From Pseudomonas plecoglossicida NBRC 103162 = DSM 15088 (lineage in GTDB: Bacteria > Pseudomonadota > Gammaproteobacteria > Pseudomonadales > Pseudomonadaceae): a stretch of 64,000 bases of DNA. Below the pieces are notes generated by a model. It was not told the DNA's origin. It saw only the letters and a program-made list of their open reading frames with translations, and made no database searches. A program made the position numbers and the translations under genes. The stretch spans positions 62,001 to 126,000 of the forward strand of contig NZ_BBIV01000018.1 of assembly GCF_000730665.1 (NCBI RefSeq), given 5' to 3'. Positions 17,101-26,354 of this stretch are shown here, in pieces (the stretch's first letter is position 1; each line of letters starts with the position of its first letter).

Positions 17101-18450
17101 GCGTGGCGCACCCGGCAAAGCCTGCGCTGGCCCCCAGGTCACGGCGTCGCCACCGGCATCGCCGTCACGCTGAGGCGCACGATACAGCCAGGCACCTGCA
17201 TGCTGGTACAGTAAGCCAGGCAGCCCTTCGCCGAGCAAATCCGCGATCTGCCAGTGCGGTGCACTGAAGCCTTCGAGGTCGGGCAACGCTTCCCAGGTCG
17301 GATACGCGCGTCCCGGGCGGCTTGGCTCGAACTCCACCGGTGGCAATGACTGCGGTGTGCCGTCTGCGTCATAAGCAACCTGTTGCGCCGCCACCAACAC
17401 CGACGCAACACCCGAAGCGTCATACTCAAGGTGCAGGCGCGAGACCAACTCGGGGCGTGGGTCCTGCTGGCCCGCCATCATCCGGGTTCGATGCCAGAGC
17501 AGCACCTCGCGACAAAGGCGCCTTACCCGCTTGTCAAAGCCCCAGCGCCAGTATGAAAAGCAGTCCTGACGCACGGCCCACGGCGTCTGTGCGGCAAACG
17601 CCGGCGGAGTGTTCACATCCACTCCTCGCTCGCCGTAATCCAGCTGCATCACCGTCATGAAGTCGTCTTCGCGAAATGCCTGATCCGGTATCAGCAACGC
17701 CAGGCGGGAGGTGGCGTTCATGGCATGAACTGCAACCAGGTAGGTGTTGGCCACTTGCGGGTGCATGGCCCGTTCATCCTCGTCGCAACCGGCCTGGTCT
17801 TCGCTGCGATAGCGGTAGACCACATGCTCACCGGTGGCACTGACCGTCTCCTCGGCGTACCAGCACGCCACATGCGAAGGTGTACCGGGCTCGGCCACCC
17901 GTGCCGAAGCCGACCAGCCAAACAGGGTGATGCTGCCGTCGGCGTGGTATTGCAGCCAGAAGCCGGGCGAATCGGGGCGCGTTTGTACGCGCCAGTGTTC
18001 CAGGCGCTGGTCACGGCCGCCGCTGCGCGGCACCCAGGCCGTCACCGTGTGCACGGCAGGCACATCGGAAAACGGCAGGCTGGCGACCTGGCGCGGCGCG
18101 CCCTTGTCGAGCAGGATTTCCTCGCCATCGGGCCCCTGCCAGCGGTCGCTGCTGGTGTAACGGGGGATGCCCAGGCGATCCATGCGGCAGATGGCAGGCG
18201 GCGAACAGTGCCAGCCGGCACCGAACGCGCCGTTGCCGGCTGAAGAACGGTAGCCCAGGCTCAACGACGGCGAGAGTTCGCGCCCGACCGGCAACGGCAA
18301 TGGCAGCGACCAGCCCGCCGCGCCATCGGCGCTGCCGACAGACAGCATGCCGCCGCCCGCCGAAACGGTTCCTCCACCCTTGGGCAGCGCGGGTGGGCTG
18401 AACACAGGTTCGCCACTGGCACCCGCCGGGGTGACAGACAAATCGGTCAT
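14110..18450 (-). CDS. tcdB: Toxin complex subunit TcB (TcdB/TcaC-type)
   Basis: 1446-aa component that, with TcC, forms the cocoon holding the effector and docks on the TcA pore. An SpvB-type N-terminal region (about 10-330, beginning LPKGGGTVSAGGGMLSV) precedes a beta-propeller gatekeeper (about 450-670). The propeller blades are visible as DLDGDGQPQWL, DLTGDGLQDLV, DLAGTGLQQWV, DTDGSGTTDLL and DLRGQGTAELV. TcdB mid-domains and RHS-like repeats occupy the rest. Length is close to TcdB2 of Photorhabdus (about 1475 aa). The stop lies 80 bases before the TcC start. Confidence 0.93.
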   Translation of the reverse strand: MTDLSVTPAGASGEPVFSPPALPKGGGTVSAGGGMLSVGSADGAAGWSLPLPLPVGRELSPSLSLGYRSSAGNGAFGAGWHCSPPAICRMDRLGIPRYTSSDRWQGPDGEEILLDKGAPRQVASLPFSDVPAVHTVTAWVPRSGGRDQRLEHWRVQTRPDSPGFWLQYHADGSITLFGWSASARVAEPGTPSHVACWYAEETVSATGEHVVYRYRSEDQAGCDEDERAMHPQVANTYLVAVHAMNATSRLALLIPDQAFREDDFMTVMQLDYGERGVDVNTPPAFAAQTPWAVRQDCFSYWRWGFDKRVRRLCREVLLWHRTRMMAGQQDPRPELVSRLHLEYDASGVASVLVAAQQVAYDADGTPQSLPPVEFEPSRPGRAYPTWEALPDLEGFSAPHWQIADLLGEGLPGLLYQHAGAWLYRAPQRDGDAGGDAVTWGPAQALPGAPRPGTGVLADLDGDGQPQWLVNLPGLRGSFTLAPDGQWRDFIAADALPSELAHGAAQLVDLTGDGLQDLVMIGPRSVRLSPRVRGTGWQPAQDISAGPTLPLAGGEHRLVAFADLAGTGLQQWVEVTGEGVTYWPMLGHGRFANPVRMPGFAIEQFNASRVLFGDTDGSGTTDLLYVEPDRIRVFVSHNGNRLVEAEPLAAPEGVVLDATCKLQLVDLRGQGTAELVLSVPHVVPRSWVYRFNDRRPWLLAEVCSNTGSRTLFDYRSSAQCWLDEKLDLQRQGRKAVSRLPFPVHAVSQVTTVDDISGLRTVSGMCYRCAVWDPVEREFRGFMQAVQTDTLSDAQGTAAERSPPAQVRQWFLSGVEAPDSLPAQGFAGPRSAELDFALQATRFTRLDGDRDVPYEPQGAARRWLLRALRGARVRSETYGLDGSERADVPYSIERQRWQVRVYETARADRPAALVTAVETLALSTERIAEDPRITQSLILRQDRRGHVLQHAQVHYPRRAVLSPSPYPVSLPEGLEADARDPQQDTLWLSVWRHRVHHLENGHDHHSGLLEATRSDVLAVPAHALPPGGFSVEHLLAPGSPLEGLADATLTGYQRQQWCDAQGQLSPLPTRQALVAYREIAVLEQATLALLEASLSPQEAAQWHANGGHHLVSLVEDGKRVYVSRHELARHHGPQLFHRLATLRDNEQVGELRIDWSPHAVQVSRLVDAAGLETTVRHDWRFLTPVALTDANDNLHEVTLDALGRVAQTRFQGTDHGQPAGYRSGKVFTVPMAMEGFLALKGGEVPVATAHRVVSDSWMPRARDRQGRPLAGRMGELAQRRLLKAGHLPAIDPHDEREPPHIISLQTDRYNGDSAQQVRLNVTYSDGAGRLLQTAVLSEPGDALVRNSAGGLERDATGAALIQPAQRRWAVSGKTEFDNKGQPVRTWLPYYLDDWRHVQDDSARAGLYADTHLYDALGRVRRVLTAAGRQRRTHYYPWFTVAEDENDTA

Positions 18451-18467
18451 GGTAGTGCTCCTCGATG

Positions 18468-18491
18468 ACCCCGGCGCCTTGGCGCCAGGGT
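18468..18491 (-). promoter_or_regulatory. Intercistronic hairpin just upstream of tcB
   Basis: ACCCCGGCGCC and GGCGCCAGGGT are near-perfect complements (one mismatch) separated by TT. It lies 18 bases ahead of the tcB start, next to a second hairpin at 18510-18541. It may affect mRNA processing or tcB translation. Confidence 0.4.
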
Positions 18492-18509
18492 CGGGAAATA
18501 GGAAGGCCT

Positions 18510-18541
18510 CGCAGCGAAGGCACCAGGGTGCCTTCGCTGCG
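18510..18541 (-). terminator. Hairpin directly after the tcA stop codon
   Basis: A 14-bp perfect stem (CGCAGCGAAGGCAC / GTGCCTTCGCTGCG) with a 4-base loop begins four bases after the tcA stop on the minus strand. No U-run follows, so it may be a partial terminator or an mRNA 3'-end stabiliser instead of a full stop. Confidence 0.45.
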
Positions 18542-18545
18542 GTCC

Positions 18546-21500
18546 TTAGCGGACGGTGAATTGCACGTGCAGGATGATGTCGCTCAGCCGCTCCAGCAGC
18601 GCACGCTGATCACCCTTGGCCTGGGCAAAGTTCAACGTCAGCGTCGTCTGGTCGTCGCGGTCATCGGTCTTGGCGATGTGCAGCCCTTCGAATGGCAGCA
18701 ACTGCGTGCCCGGGCGCATCAACGGGTAACCGTTGAGCTGGCTGAACTGGCCGTTGTCCTGTACGGCATGCGAGATGCTGCACTGTTCACAACCGACGGG
18801 CAGATCCGGGGCATTGGTCAGCAACCTTGCATGCACATCCTGGTACGGACCCAGCATTGCCGGCAGCGATACCGCGATGCTGCGTATGCGGCGCGACCCG
18901 GCTGTCTCGAAGCCTGCCGCCAGGTTCAGGGACTTCAGGTTGAACTGGATCGACAACACGCCGCCCGCCGCCAGCGCGAGGCTGCCAGGTGCGCGCGAGG
19001 TGTCGACCTCCACCGTGCTACCCGCAACGATCGCCTTGATCGCATCGCCCAGACTGACGGTGTTGCCACGCACCGCAAGCTTGCCGTCGAACAGCTTGGC
19101 CAGGGATACCGTGCGGGTCACTTCCAGTTCGCGCTTGTGCCACTTCACCCAGGCCGATTCCATCTGCCCCAATGCCAGCATCAGCCCTTCGCCACACAGC
19201 AGGCCCGCCCAGGCGCTGTTCCAGGTACCCGTACGCAGATAGGTCGCGTTGTCACCTTTCTCCCATTGCAAGGCCCGCTGCGCCATCAGGCAGCGCGATA
19301 CAGTGAGGTCGTAGTAGGTGTAGAAGATGCTCGCCAAGCGTGCGCGCAGCCAGCTGTACATGGCCTTGCCGGTGAACTTGCCCTGATACAGGGCAAGCTG
19401 GGCCTGGGCATGGGCTGCCTGGGTCTGCAGGTGCACCACGTGCATCTGCGCGGAGGTTTCGCGCACAGTCAGGGCCTCGATTTGCGCCTCAAGCGTTGCC
19501 ATCTGCTTTTGCGCCGATTCGTACTGGTATTTCCAGTCGGCGCGGCGGCGTGCATAGATTTCTTCCTGGGTGATTCGCGAAGCGGCGAGGCTCGACAATT
19601 TCGATAGCGTGGCAAAGCCGTAGGCCACCGCCTTGAGGCTTTCTTCCGGCTTGCCACCCCCGTTGGAAAAACCGAATATCTTGGGAAACGCGGCCATGAC
19701 CGCCGACCCAGCCATGGCGATAGGTTCTGCACCCGCTGCCACTTCGGAGGCAGTTCTCAGGCGCAGTGCCTGGCTCTCACGAGTGCTGATATTGTCCTCA
19801 TAAAGCCCCAGGTAGTGATCGCGACTGGCCGTGGCCGCTGCCAGCGAATTTTCCAGCGTGACGCGATCGGCCGCCAACTCCCTGAGTGTTTGCTTGTACA
19901 GCCCCACATTGCTCTCGGCGAGCTCCGCGCCCTGGCTCACCAACAGCCCGGCCAACGCCTCGGCATCCTGGCGCTCGAGAATCCCTTGCAGCGTGGTGCC
20001 AAACTGGATGAGCTGGGCAGCCATGCTGCGGGCGCCGTCGAGCAGGACGCTAAAGCGCAGCGCCGGCACATGGGTGACCTGGGGCAACCCACGCCCGCCG
20101 CCGGTCTGGGCAGCGATTTCTGCCGCCAGCAGCGCCTTGGGATCGGCGGGAGTCGCGTACAGCGGCAAGTTCAGCGGCTGGCCATCGAGGGTCAGGTTGT
20201 GGCGCAGGTTGTACTGCCGAATTCGCAACGCCTCCCAGTAGTCGAGCATCATCCGGTTGACTTCGGGCAGGAACTGGCTGCTGCCGGAGGCTACGGCCTG
20301 GCCGAGCATGGGCTCGATCCATGTGGTGCCCGGGGGTGTCCAGGGTGCGTCGCCGAGCAGGCTCAGGGCGCGCTGGTACCAGATGCCAGCCTCGCTGAGC
20401 GTATCGCGTTGCAGTTTGCGGTAAGCTGCATCACCGCGGCCCATGCAGATGTCCAACAGGCGCATGAAGGCATTGAGCTTGTAGTGTGCCGGATTGTTCT
20501 GGGCCACGGCGTCCGGGTCGAGGACCAGCAAGGGCTCATCGTTCCAGCTGCTGTTCTCTTCCAGTGGCCGCACCTTCCACATCCGATGTGTGCTGCTGCC
20601 TGCCTGGGCAGAACCTGCCGGGTCGAACACATGCTTGAGCCACTGCTCGGCAAGGTCGAAGCGTTCCTCCTGCAAAAACCGCTGCATCACCATCATCGGC
20701 GTGTAGTAGAACAACTCCCAGAAATACAGCGCGTTGGCACCGGTGAAGTCCATGCGATTGCTGGCGTTGCGACCGTAAGCCTGGACGCTGACAACATTCT
20801 CCTTGGACAGCTTGCTGCCCCCGGCAGTCGAATGTTTCACATCCGCATCACGCAGGACGGCCAGTGTTCGGCTGTCGATCATGATGCTTCGGCCGCTTGC
20901 TGCTGTGTTGTGGGTACTTCTGTATTGCGTTTCCAGGTGGTAGTTGCCTGCGTACAGCCGCCCAGGCTCGATCTGCACGTCGGCCAGCACCGTGGCGTTG
21001 TCACGCAGCTCGCCGGACCAGAGCAAGGTTCGCGCATTGCCCGACGTGGCCAGCCAGACCTTGGCCCAGCGTTCATTGCCATGGGACGCCGCCTTGTACA
21101 CAGGCAAGGTCAATCGCGCCATCACCCCAAGTTCAGGCTCAGGTATCTGTTGGGTGTCATAGCTGAGTATGCTGCTGATACCCGTGACCGCCCGTACCGT
21201 CAACTCCCGGGCGAACAGGGTGTTGAGGCGGGTCATCTGCCCTCTGTGCGCCAGGTACTGAGCGCCTTGGCCGGTGGTGCCGATGATGGCGGTTTTGAGC
21301 ACATCGGCATCCTTGTACACCTTGACGGTGTAGTTGCGGGTCTTGCCGTCACCGAACTGGAACTCGACCCGGTGCGTAGCCTCGCTGGCTCGGCCCCACT
21401 CGGCCACGTTCCCGACCTGGGCGGTCGTATCGAAGTGCACCAGAGCCCGACCCTTGGCCAGGTCGTAATCTTGCGTTGCCTGAACGGTCGTCGAGCGTTT

Positions 21501-24500
21501 GTTATCAACACTGTAGATGCGGCAGAACACCTGCGCGCGCGGTACCGTACCGTTAAGGGCCCCATAGTCCCGAGGAACGATGTTTTCCTGCCCGATCCCC
21601 CCTGGATAGGCCAGCGCCTCGATGACGCTGACAGGCGGACGAGGGATGTTCAAAAGACCGTGTCTGCTGGCGAAAACCAGGTTCATGCCCGTCAACGGAT
21701 AATCACCTGTCTGTATCTTGTAGCGCCCCATGTAGGCCCAGCCAGCAGTCGTCGATACCTGCTGCCATGACTCGAATTGCGGTGTTCTAACGGCGTCGCC
21801 TACCGAGACGAGTGTGCTTGCGTGCGAGAAATGCGCTGCCATGCGCGCGCTGCTGATACACAGGTATCCCCAATACTGCGCCCCCTCCTTGCGCACCAGA
21901 AATGCGCCGTGACCACTGCGAAGCAGCCCCGGTATTGCAGTTGCCTGCGTACCGAGCGCCGGGTACCGCTTGATCAATGCTGCAACCCATACGTTTGCGA
22001 TGGCTGGGCGTTTGGCATCAACCGATAGCTGACTGCGCACCGACAGGCTGTAGGTGTTGCCATTGGTCGATGCAACATCGCCAACCTGGACATGCGCAAC
22101 CTGTGCGTCGAAACGGGTAAATCCGGCAGGTACGGCCGACCCACTGGCCACGGCCACGCGCTGCTGCGCGACAGGTACCCCCAGTCCTTCGAAGACCGCG
22201 CATGTGCCAGTGTTTTCAGCGGTATCAAGCCAGTGCTGAACCCACCCCAGATACGGCGCGATACTGTCCAGCTTTCGGCTGCTGAGGTTTTCGAGGATGT
22301 GCAGGCCGGCAATGGACGACGCTTCGGAAGCATTGGCCTGGACGCGATCATAGATCCCCATCAACAACCCTTCGCGCTCCGGCCACCCGGCAAGGAACAA
22401 CGAGAGATGGTCGAGGCGGGCTTCGGCCTTTGCATCAATGACCAGCGGGTAGTCGATGGGCGCACTCCACTTGCCATCGTAGCGCAGCCAGGCAAGCTTG
22501 AAGGACCAGCGCCAATCGCGCAGCGCCGGCTGACCTTTGTCATCGCGGCTGATGATCTGCTCCTGGCGCTCGACCCAACCCAGGTGCAGCCTGCCCCTGA
22601 ACACGACTGGGCGTATCAGTCGCCCCTGCACCTGTGGGGCCAGTTCGATCTTGGTCCAGGCACTCCAGGCGTTGGCGGGCAGTACGCCTTCGGCGCCACG
22701 CTTGGTTTCATTTACCGTACGCCACCAGTAATGGTGAGGCTCGCCACGACTGCGTCCGACCAACCAGGACTTGCCCTCGCTGGCATCGCGGCTGTCGTGA
22801 TAGGCGCTGATCGTTTCCAGGTTGGCCACTTCCTCGAATGCGCTGAGGTAGCCATGGAACGCATCGCCCACCGTATCGTCATTGATCTGCGCCTGCCCCA
22901 GGGCCTGCAGCATGTCGTCCATCGCCGGCGTCTGCCCCAGACGCAACGTCGGGTCGATGTAGTTTTCCGGGTAGTACATCAGCATCTGCCCCGCCGCCCA
23001 GGTGGCATAGGTGGCGTTCCAACGCGTCCAATCAAGAAAGAACTGGCGGCTCAAGGCCGCCTGGCGTATGCCCTGCGGGTCTTCCGGCGTGGACAGGGTA
23101 CGGTGAATGAACTGCTGCAGAGCGGCCATGGCTTCAGCGATACGGCTGCTGATCACCTGCTCGGTGTTCAGCACATCCAGCAGCAGATGCTGGTTCAGCC
23201 CTTGCACGGTAAAATGCTGTCGCGCCGTCAGCACACCCGTCAACGCCAGGCTGAGCGGGCGCTCGGTGGCGGCATGCGCCACTTTTACCTGGACCGGTTG
23301 CAGCCCCGCCTGAAAAGCATCTGCCACGCGTTGCCAGTTGCCCCAATCACTGTCCAGGGCAAGCAGTGCTCCCAGGGTGGCCGGCATCACGCCATAGGTT
23401 TCGGCCAGCGTCGACCACTGCAGCAGTACCTCGATCTCTTCCCAGCTGTGGACCATGGTTGGCGCTTGCAGGTCATCTTTGCCATGTGCCTGCGCGGCCG
23501 CCTGTTCCAGTGCTAGCTGGGTAACGTCGGTCATGACGGCAAGGTCGGCCAATGTCACACCTTTGTCCATTAGCCCGAGCAGTGCACCGCCCGCACCCGA
23601 AGGGTCCGACAGCCTGGTCAGCCACGCACTGAAGTTGCCAAGCGCGATGATGGTCTGGACATCGCGCGGCAAGCCCACGCCGACACGCTCCCCTGCCCTG
23701 TTCGACAATAACCGTGGTTTTTCCACCAACAGGCGCAGCGCATCACCCGATACCTGGCAGGCATGGACGATCAGCGCCATTTGCGCAAGCCCATAGGCGA
23801 ACTGCACAACTTCAGGTTGATGGGGGCCCGACGGAGCTGTCTGGAGCAGCCGTTGACACGTTTGCCGCAGGGTCAGTCCGCCAGGCTTTGCCAGGCTTCC
23901 CCAGCGCAACAGGGCCTGTGCGAGCGCATCACCGCTGAGGTTGAACGTCGAGGCGATCAAGGGAGAGAGCGCACTGACTACCTCTTCATCGGTCGTGGGT
24001 AGCTGCGCAGTGATCAGCATGTTCCTGGAATCGTTGAGCAGGTTACCGATTTCGGTACTGACCGGGATCGTTCGGACGGAGCGGGTCATCAGATGCAAGT
24101 CGTGGACAGTCCAGCCACGCGCCCTCATCCAGTCGCAAGTACTGCCCAGCTCCTGCAGCACCTGTTGCCATTCGCTGCGGTTCAGTGCATTCATCGGACG
24201 GACCACACCGAGCATTTCCAACAACAGGCGCAGTTCGCCAGGGGTCAGGTCGTGATGCTGTGCCCACAAGCTCAAGGTGTAGAGACCAGAGAGGTGAGGC
24301 CGGTGGAGGTGGACACTGACACTCCTGTGCGTGTTACCGCTGACCAGTATTCGGCCCAGTTCATACAACCCTTCGTCATCCGTGCAGCATGCACGTTTCA
24401 AGGTTGCCTTGGACTCGGCATCTTCGCGGGCTTGGTTAGGATGTAGCGAAATCTGCTCAAGGGACGTGCTGAAACCGCCTTCGACCAACGGCGGATCATT

Positions 24501-26087
24501 GAAGAGCTGATCGAACTGGCTTTTCTCACCGTCATTGGCTACCTGAGAGATCAGCCCCCTGGCCATCAGCAACCCTTCCTGATGGTCGATGCCATGCCGT
24601 GCAACCAGTTGGGCGGTGCGATAGATGACGGCCAACGTCTCATCGGTGATCCGCGCGGGGTCGACGCTGTGCATGATGCCTTGCAAGACAGCCATGGGAA
24701 GACCCGTGGCCTTGTACAAGCGGATGATCTTGTTCAGCGTGAGCAGATAGGCCGCTACCGAATGGCGCTGGAAGCTGGCATTGAACATGTGTGCATGAGC
24801 GCCATTGCCACCATCGCGAGACTTGATCCATTGTGTTCTGAATGTGAAATCGGCGGGCACTTCCTTCCATTCGAAACTCTGACGATATTCAGTATTGGGT
24901 AATAATTCCGCCACCCCAAAATCTTGCGCCTTCAGCGCCAGGGAAAACGCACCACTGATATTGAAACGATCAACACGACTGACTTTGAAATTGAACGCCA
25001 GTTGCCAGGTCGTTTCATTCAAAGGAAACAGTCGAACATAATTCAAGAATGAAGATGGACCACTTAATTCCAGCCTTATGACTTCATTGCCGACCCGTGT
25101 CGTCAGCATGTTTTTATCATATTGCGCGTTATCCAATACCCCCATGAAATTCTGCAGCTCAGCGTCCGACAGGCCAAACCAACTGCGTAAACGGGCAGGC
25201 TGCATCATCAGTTCCGGCGTCACCCCAGGGAAGTAGCTGGCGAACTTTTCCTCTGCGTTCGACTCGTTGATCTCGTCCGTCAGCAAACCGCGCAATGCCG
25301 GCGGGATGTCATAGCGCAAGCAGGCCAGCGCAGTGTCATCGAGGTGTTTGGCAAACTGCGGCGCCGCGTGCAACTGCGAGAAATCCTCATCGCGCAGGGC
25401 AAATACCTGGCGTAGACGATTGTGTTGAAAATGGTAGGGCGTGCCGCTGGTGCCGACATCACGCGCCAGCGCCTCCAGCAGGTTGTCATCGCTCAGCGTC
25501 GGACTATCGGGAGTGGAGAGCGCCGTGCGCGCGCGGCTGAGCAGTATTTCGTTGGACATGCTCAGGGCACTGATCGGCGTGTCCAGGTTCTCCTGCCCCA
25601 GCAGAAGCTGCTTCAGATCAGGTCGACGCGTGTCGATATGCCAGGGGTTCTGCTCCGGGTACAGCGCCTTTGCCTGCCGGTACAGCTCCGTGAGGTAGGC
25701 AGCCGGGGAAAACATCGAGGCTACGTCGCCGGGGCTGCAGAATTGTTGCGCGCGGTCCTGGCGCCAGTCTGCAGCGGCGGGCGCGCGCTGCATCCGTGCA
25801 TCCGCAGGGGCTTCGACAGCCGCGTCTTCACGTGAGGCTTCCAATGGCTGGTCGGCGAGCCTGCTCGGGAGCAGTGGCGATTCACGGACAATGACATTCT
25901 TCTTTTCAATCTTGACCTGGTTGCAAGCCTCACGTATTTCGTCGTGCAGCAGGTCAACATCCGTGGTATCTGCCTGACCCTCTAATTGTTCACGCAGTTC
26001 TTCGCGCGAAAGCTCACCCATGCTGGCTAGTGAAACGCCGCCGTTATCGATCAAGGCTTGAAGTTGTTCAGAATACTGTTTGCTCAT
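18546..26087 (-). CDS. tcdA: Toxin complex subunit TcA (TcdA-type pore-forming translocator)
   Basis: 2513-aa protein, almost the same length as Photorhabdus TcdA1 (2516 aa). In that family it forms a pentameric bell that binds the host cell and injects the effector through a central channel. A VRP1-like start (FSPAAYLTELYRQAK near residue 130, DLKQLLLGQENLDTPISALS following) leads into a helical shell. A neuraminidase-like/linker region lies at about 1470-1760, and long channel helices at about 2040-2300 contain a hydrophobic tip (AMAGSAVMAAFPKIFGF near 2120-2140). The C-terminal TcB-binding domain ends TLNFAQAKGDQRALLERL. It is the first gene of the operon. No signal peptide is visible, as in other TcA proteins. 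Intact, with no frameshift seen. Confidence 0.94.
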   Translation of the reverse strand: MSKQYSEQLQALIDNGGVSLASMGELSREELREQLEGQADTTDVDLLHDEIREACNQVKIEKKNVIVRESPLLPSRLADQPLEASREDAAVEAPADARMQRAPAAADWRQDRAQQFCSPGDVASMFSPAAYLTELYRQAKALYPEQNPWHIDTRRPDLKQLLLGQENLDTPISALSMSNEILLSRARTALSTPDSPTLSDDNLLEALARDVGTSGTPYHFQHNRLRQVFALRDEDFSQLHAAPQFAKHLDDTALACLRYDIPPALRGLLTDEINESNAEEKFASYFPGVTPELMMQPARLRSWFGLSDAELQNFMGVLDNAQYDKNMLTTRVGNEVIRLELSGPSSFLNYVRLFPLNETTWQLAFNFKVSRVDRFNISGAFSLALKAQDFGVAELLPNTEYRQSFEWKEVPADFTFRTQWIKSRDGGNGAHAHMFNASFQRHSVAAYLLTLNKIIRLYKATGLPMAVLQGIMHSVDPARITDETLAVIYRTAQLVARHGIDHQEGLLMARGLISQVANDGEKSQFDQLFNDPPLVEGGFSTSLEQISLHPNQAREDAESKATLKRACCTDDEGLYELGRILVSGNTHRSVSVHLHRPHLSGLYTLSLWAQHHDLTPGELRLLLEMLGVVRPMNALNRSEWQQVLQELGSTCDWMRARGWTVHDLHLMTRSVRTIPVSTEIGNLLNDSRNMLITAQLPTTDEEVVSALSPLIASTFNLSGDALAQALLRWGSLAKPGGLTLRQTCQRLLQTAPSGPHQPEVVQFAYGLAQMALIVHACQVSGDALRLLVEKPRLLSNRAGERVGVGLPRDVQTIIALGNFSAWLTRLSDPSGAGGALLGLMDKGVTLADLAVMTDVTQLALEQAAAQAHGKDDLQAPTMVHSWEEIEVLLQWSTLAETYGVMPATLGALLALDSDWGNWQRVADAFQAGLQPVQVKVAHAATERPLSLALTGVLTARQHFTVQGLNQHLLLDVLNTEQVISSRIAEAMAALQQFIHRTLSTPEDPQGIRQAALSRQFFLDWTRWNATYATWAAGQMLMYYPENYIDPTLRLGQTPAMDDMLQALGQAQINDDTVGDAFHGYLSAFEEVANLETISAYHDSRDASEGKSWLVGRSRGEPHHYWWRTVNETKRGAEGVLPANAWSAWTKIELAPQVQGRLIRPVVFRGRLHLGWVERQEQIISRDDKGQPALRDWRWSFKLAWLRYDGKWSAPIDYPLVIDAKAEARLDHLSLFLAGWPEREGLLMGIYDRVQANASEASSIAGLHILENLSSRKLDSIAPYLGWVQHWLDTAENTGTCAVFEGLGVPVAQQRVAVASGSAVPAGFTRFDAQVAHVQVGDVASTNGNTYSLSVRSQLSVDAKRPAIANVWVAALIKRYPALGTQATAIPGLLRSGHGAFLVRKEGAQYWGYLCISSARMAAHFSHASTLVSVGDAVRTPQFESWQQVSTTAGWAYMGRYKIQTGDYPLTGMNLVFASRHGLLNIPRPPVSVIEALAYPGGIGQENIVPRDYGALNGTVPRAQVFCRIYSVDNKRSTTVQATQDYDLAKGRALVHFDTTAQVGNVAEWGRASEATHRVEFQFGDGKTRNYTVKVYKDADVLKTAIIGTTGQGAQYLAHRGQMTRLNTLFARELTVRAVTGISSILSYDTQQIPEPELGVMARLTLPVYKAASHGNERWAKVWLATSGNARTLLWSGELRDNATVLADVQIEPGRLYAGNYHLETQYRSTHNTAASGRSIMIDSRTLAVLRDADVKHSTAGGSKLSKENVVSVQAYGRNASNRMDFTGANALYFWELFYYTPMMVMQRFLQEERFDLAEQWLKHVFDPAGSAQAGSSTHRMWKVRPLEENSSWNDEPLLVLDPDAVAQNNPAHYKLNAFMRLLDICMGRGDAAYRKLQRDTLSEAGIWYQRALSLLGDAPWTPPGTTWIEPMLGQAVASGSSQFLPEVNRMMLDYWEALRIRQYNLRHNLTLDGQPLNLPLYATPADPKALLAAEIAAQTGGGRGLPQVTHVPALRFSVLLDGARSMAAQLIQFGTTLQGILERQDAEALAGLLVSQGAELAESNVGLYKQTLRELAADRVTLENSLAAATASRDHYLGLYEDNISTRESQALRLRTASEVAAGAEPIAMAGSAVMAAFPKIFGFSNGGGKPEESLKAVAYGFATLSKLSSLAASRITQEEIYARRRADWKYQYESAQKQMATLEAQIEALTVRETSAQMHVVHLQTQAAHAQAQLALYQGKFTGKAMYSWLRARLASIFYTYYDLTVSRCLMAQRALQWEKGDNATYLRTGTWNSAWAGLLCGEGLMLALGQMESAWVKWHKRELEVTRTVSLAKLFDGKLAVRGNTVSLGDAIKAIVAGSTVEVDTSRAPGSLALAAGGVLSIQFNLKSLNLAAGFETAGSRRIRSIAVSLPAMLGPYQDVHARLLTNAPDLPVGCEQCSISHAVQDNGQFSQLNGYPLMRPGTQLLPFEGLHIAKTDDRDDQTTLTLNFAQAKGDQRALLERLSDIILHVQFTVR

Positions 26088-26142
26088 GGCAACACCTTAT
26101 AAAAAAGAAGAACCCGAACAGTGGATTCGCTTATTACAAAGG

Positions 26143-26195
26143 GGCAGCCAATTGATATGGCAGCCACACTTCGATCACAACGAAAGTAATCGAAG
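26143..26195 (-). promoter_or_regulatory. Candidate operator region upstream of the Tc operon
   Basis: Two elements precede tcA. One is a direct repeat GGCAGCCA at 26143-26150 and 26159-26166, two helical turns minus a few bases apart. The other is an inverted repeat CTTCGAT at 26169-26175 with ATCGAAG at 26189-26195. The surrounding 250 bases are visibly more AT-rich than the operon. Spacing of about 80-110 bases to the ATG fits a promoter region; the regulator is unknown. Confidence 0.35.
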
Positions 26196-26320
26196 GTGCT
26201 GATTGAAACGACTCGTACATCTGACAGTCAGGAAGTGTTACCCCAGGAAAGTGGCCGTAGGCTTTTTCGGCGCATTCGGCTTTCCCCTGTTACATGATCT
26301 GAAGACGGTGCACTGCCTGC

Positions 26321-26352
26321 AGGATCCGGCTTGCCGGCAATAGAGCCGGCAG
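26321..26352. repeat. REP-like element
   Basis: The GATCCGGCTTGCCGGC core is followed by a second GCCGGC block just beyond the receiver gene's stop. It marks the right edge of the Tc insertion and is the first such element seen from the left. Confidence 0.5.
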
Positions 26353-26354
26353 CG

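Noticed and set aside
19815..21770. 651-codon frame on the plus strand inside tcA
   Set aside because: Antisense shadow of TcA channel and linker regions, His/Gln-rich without domain structure.
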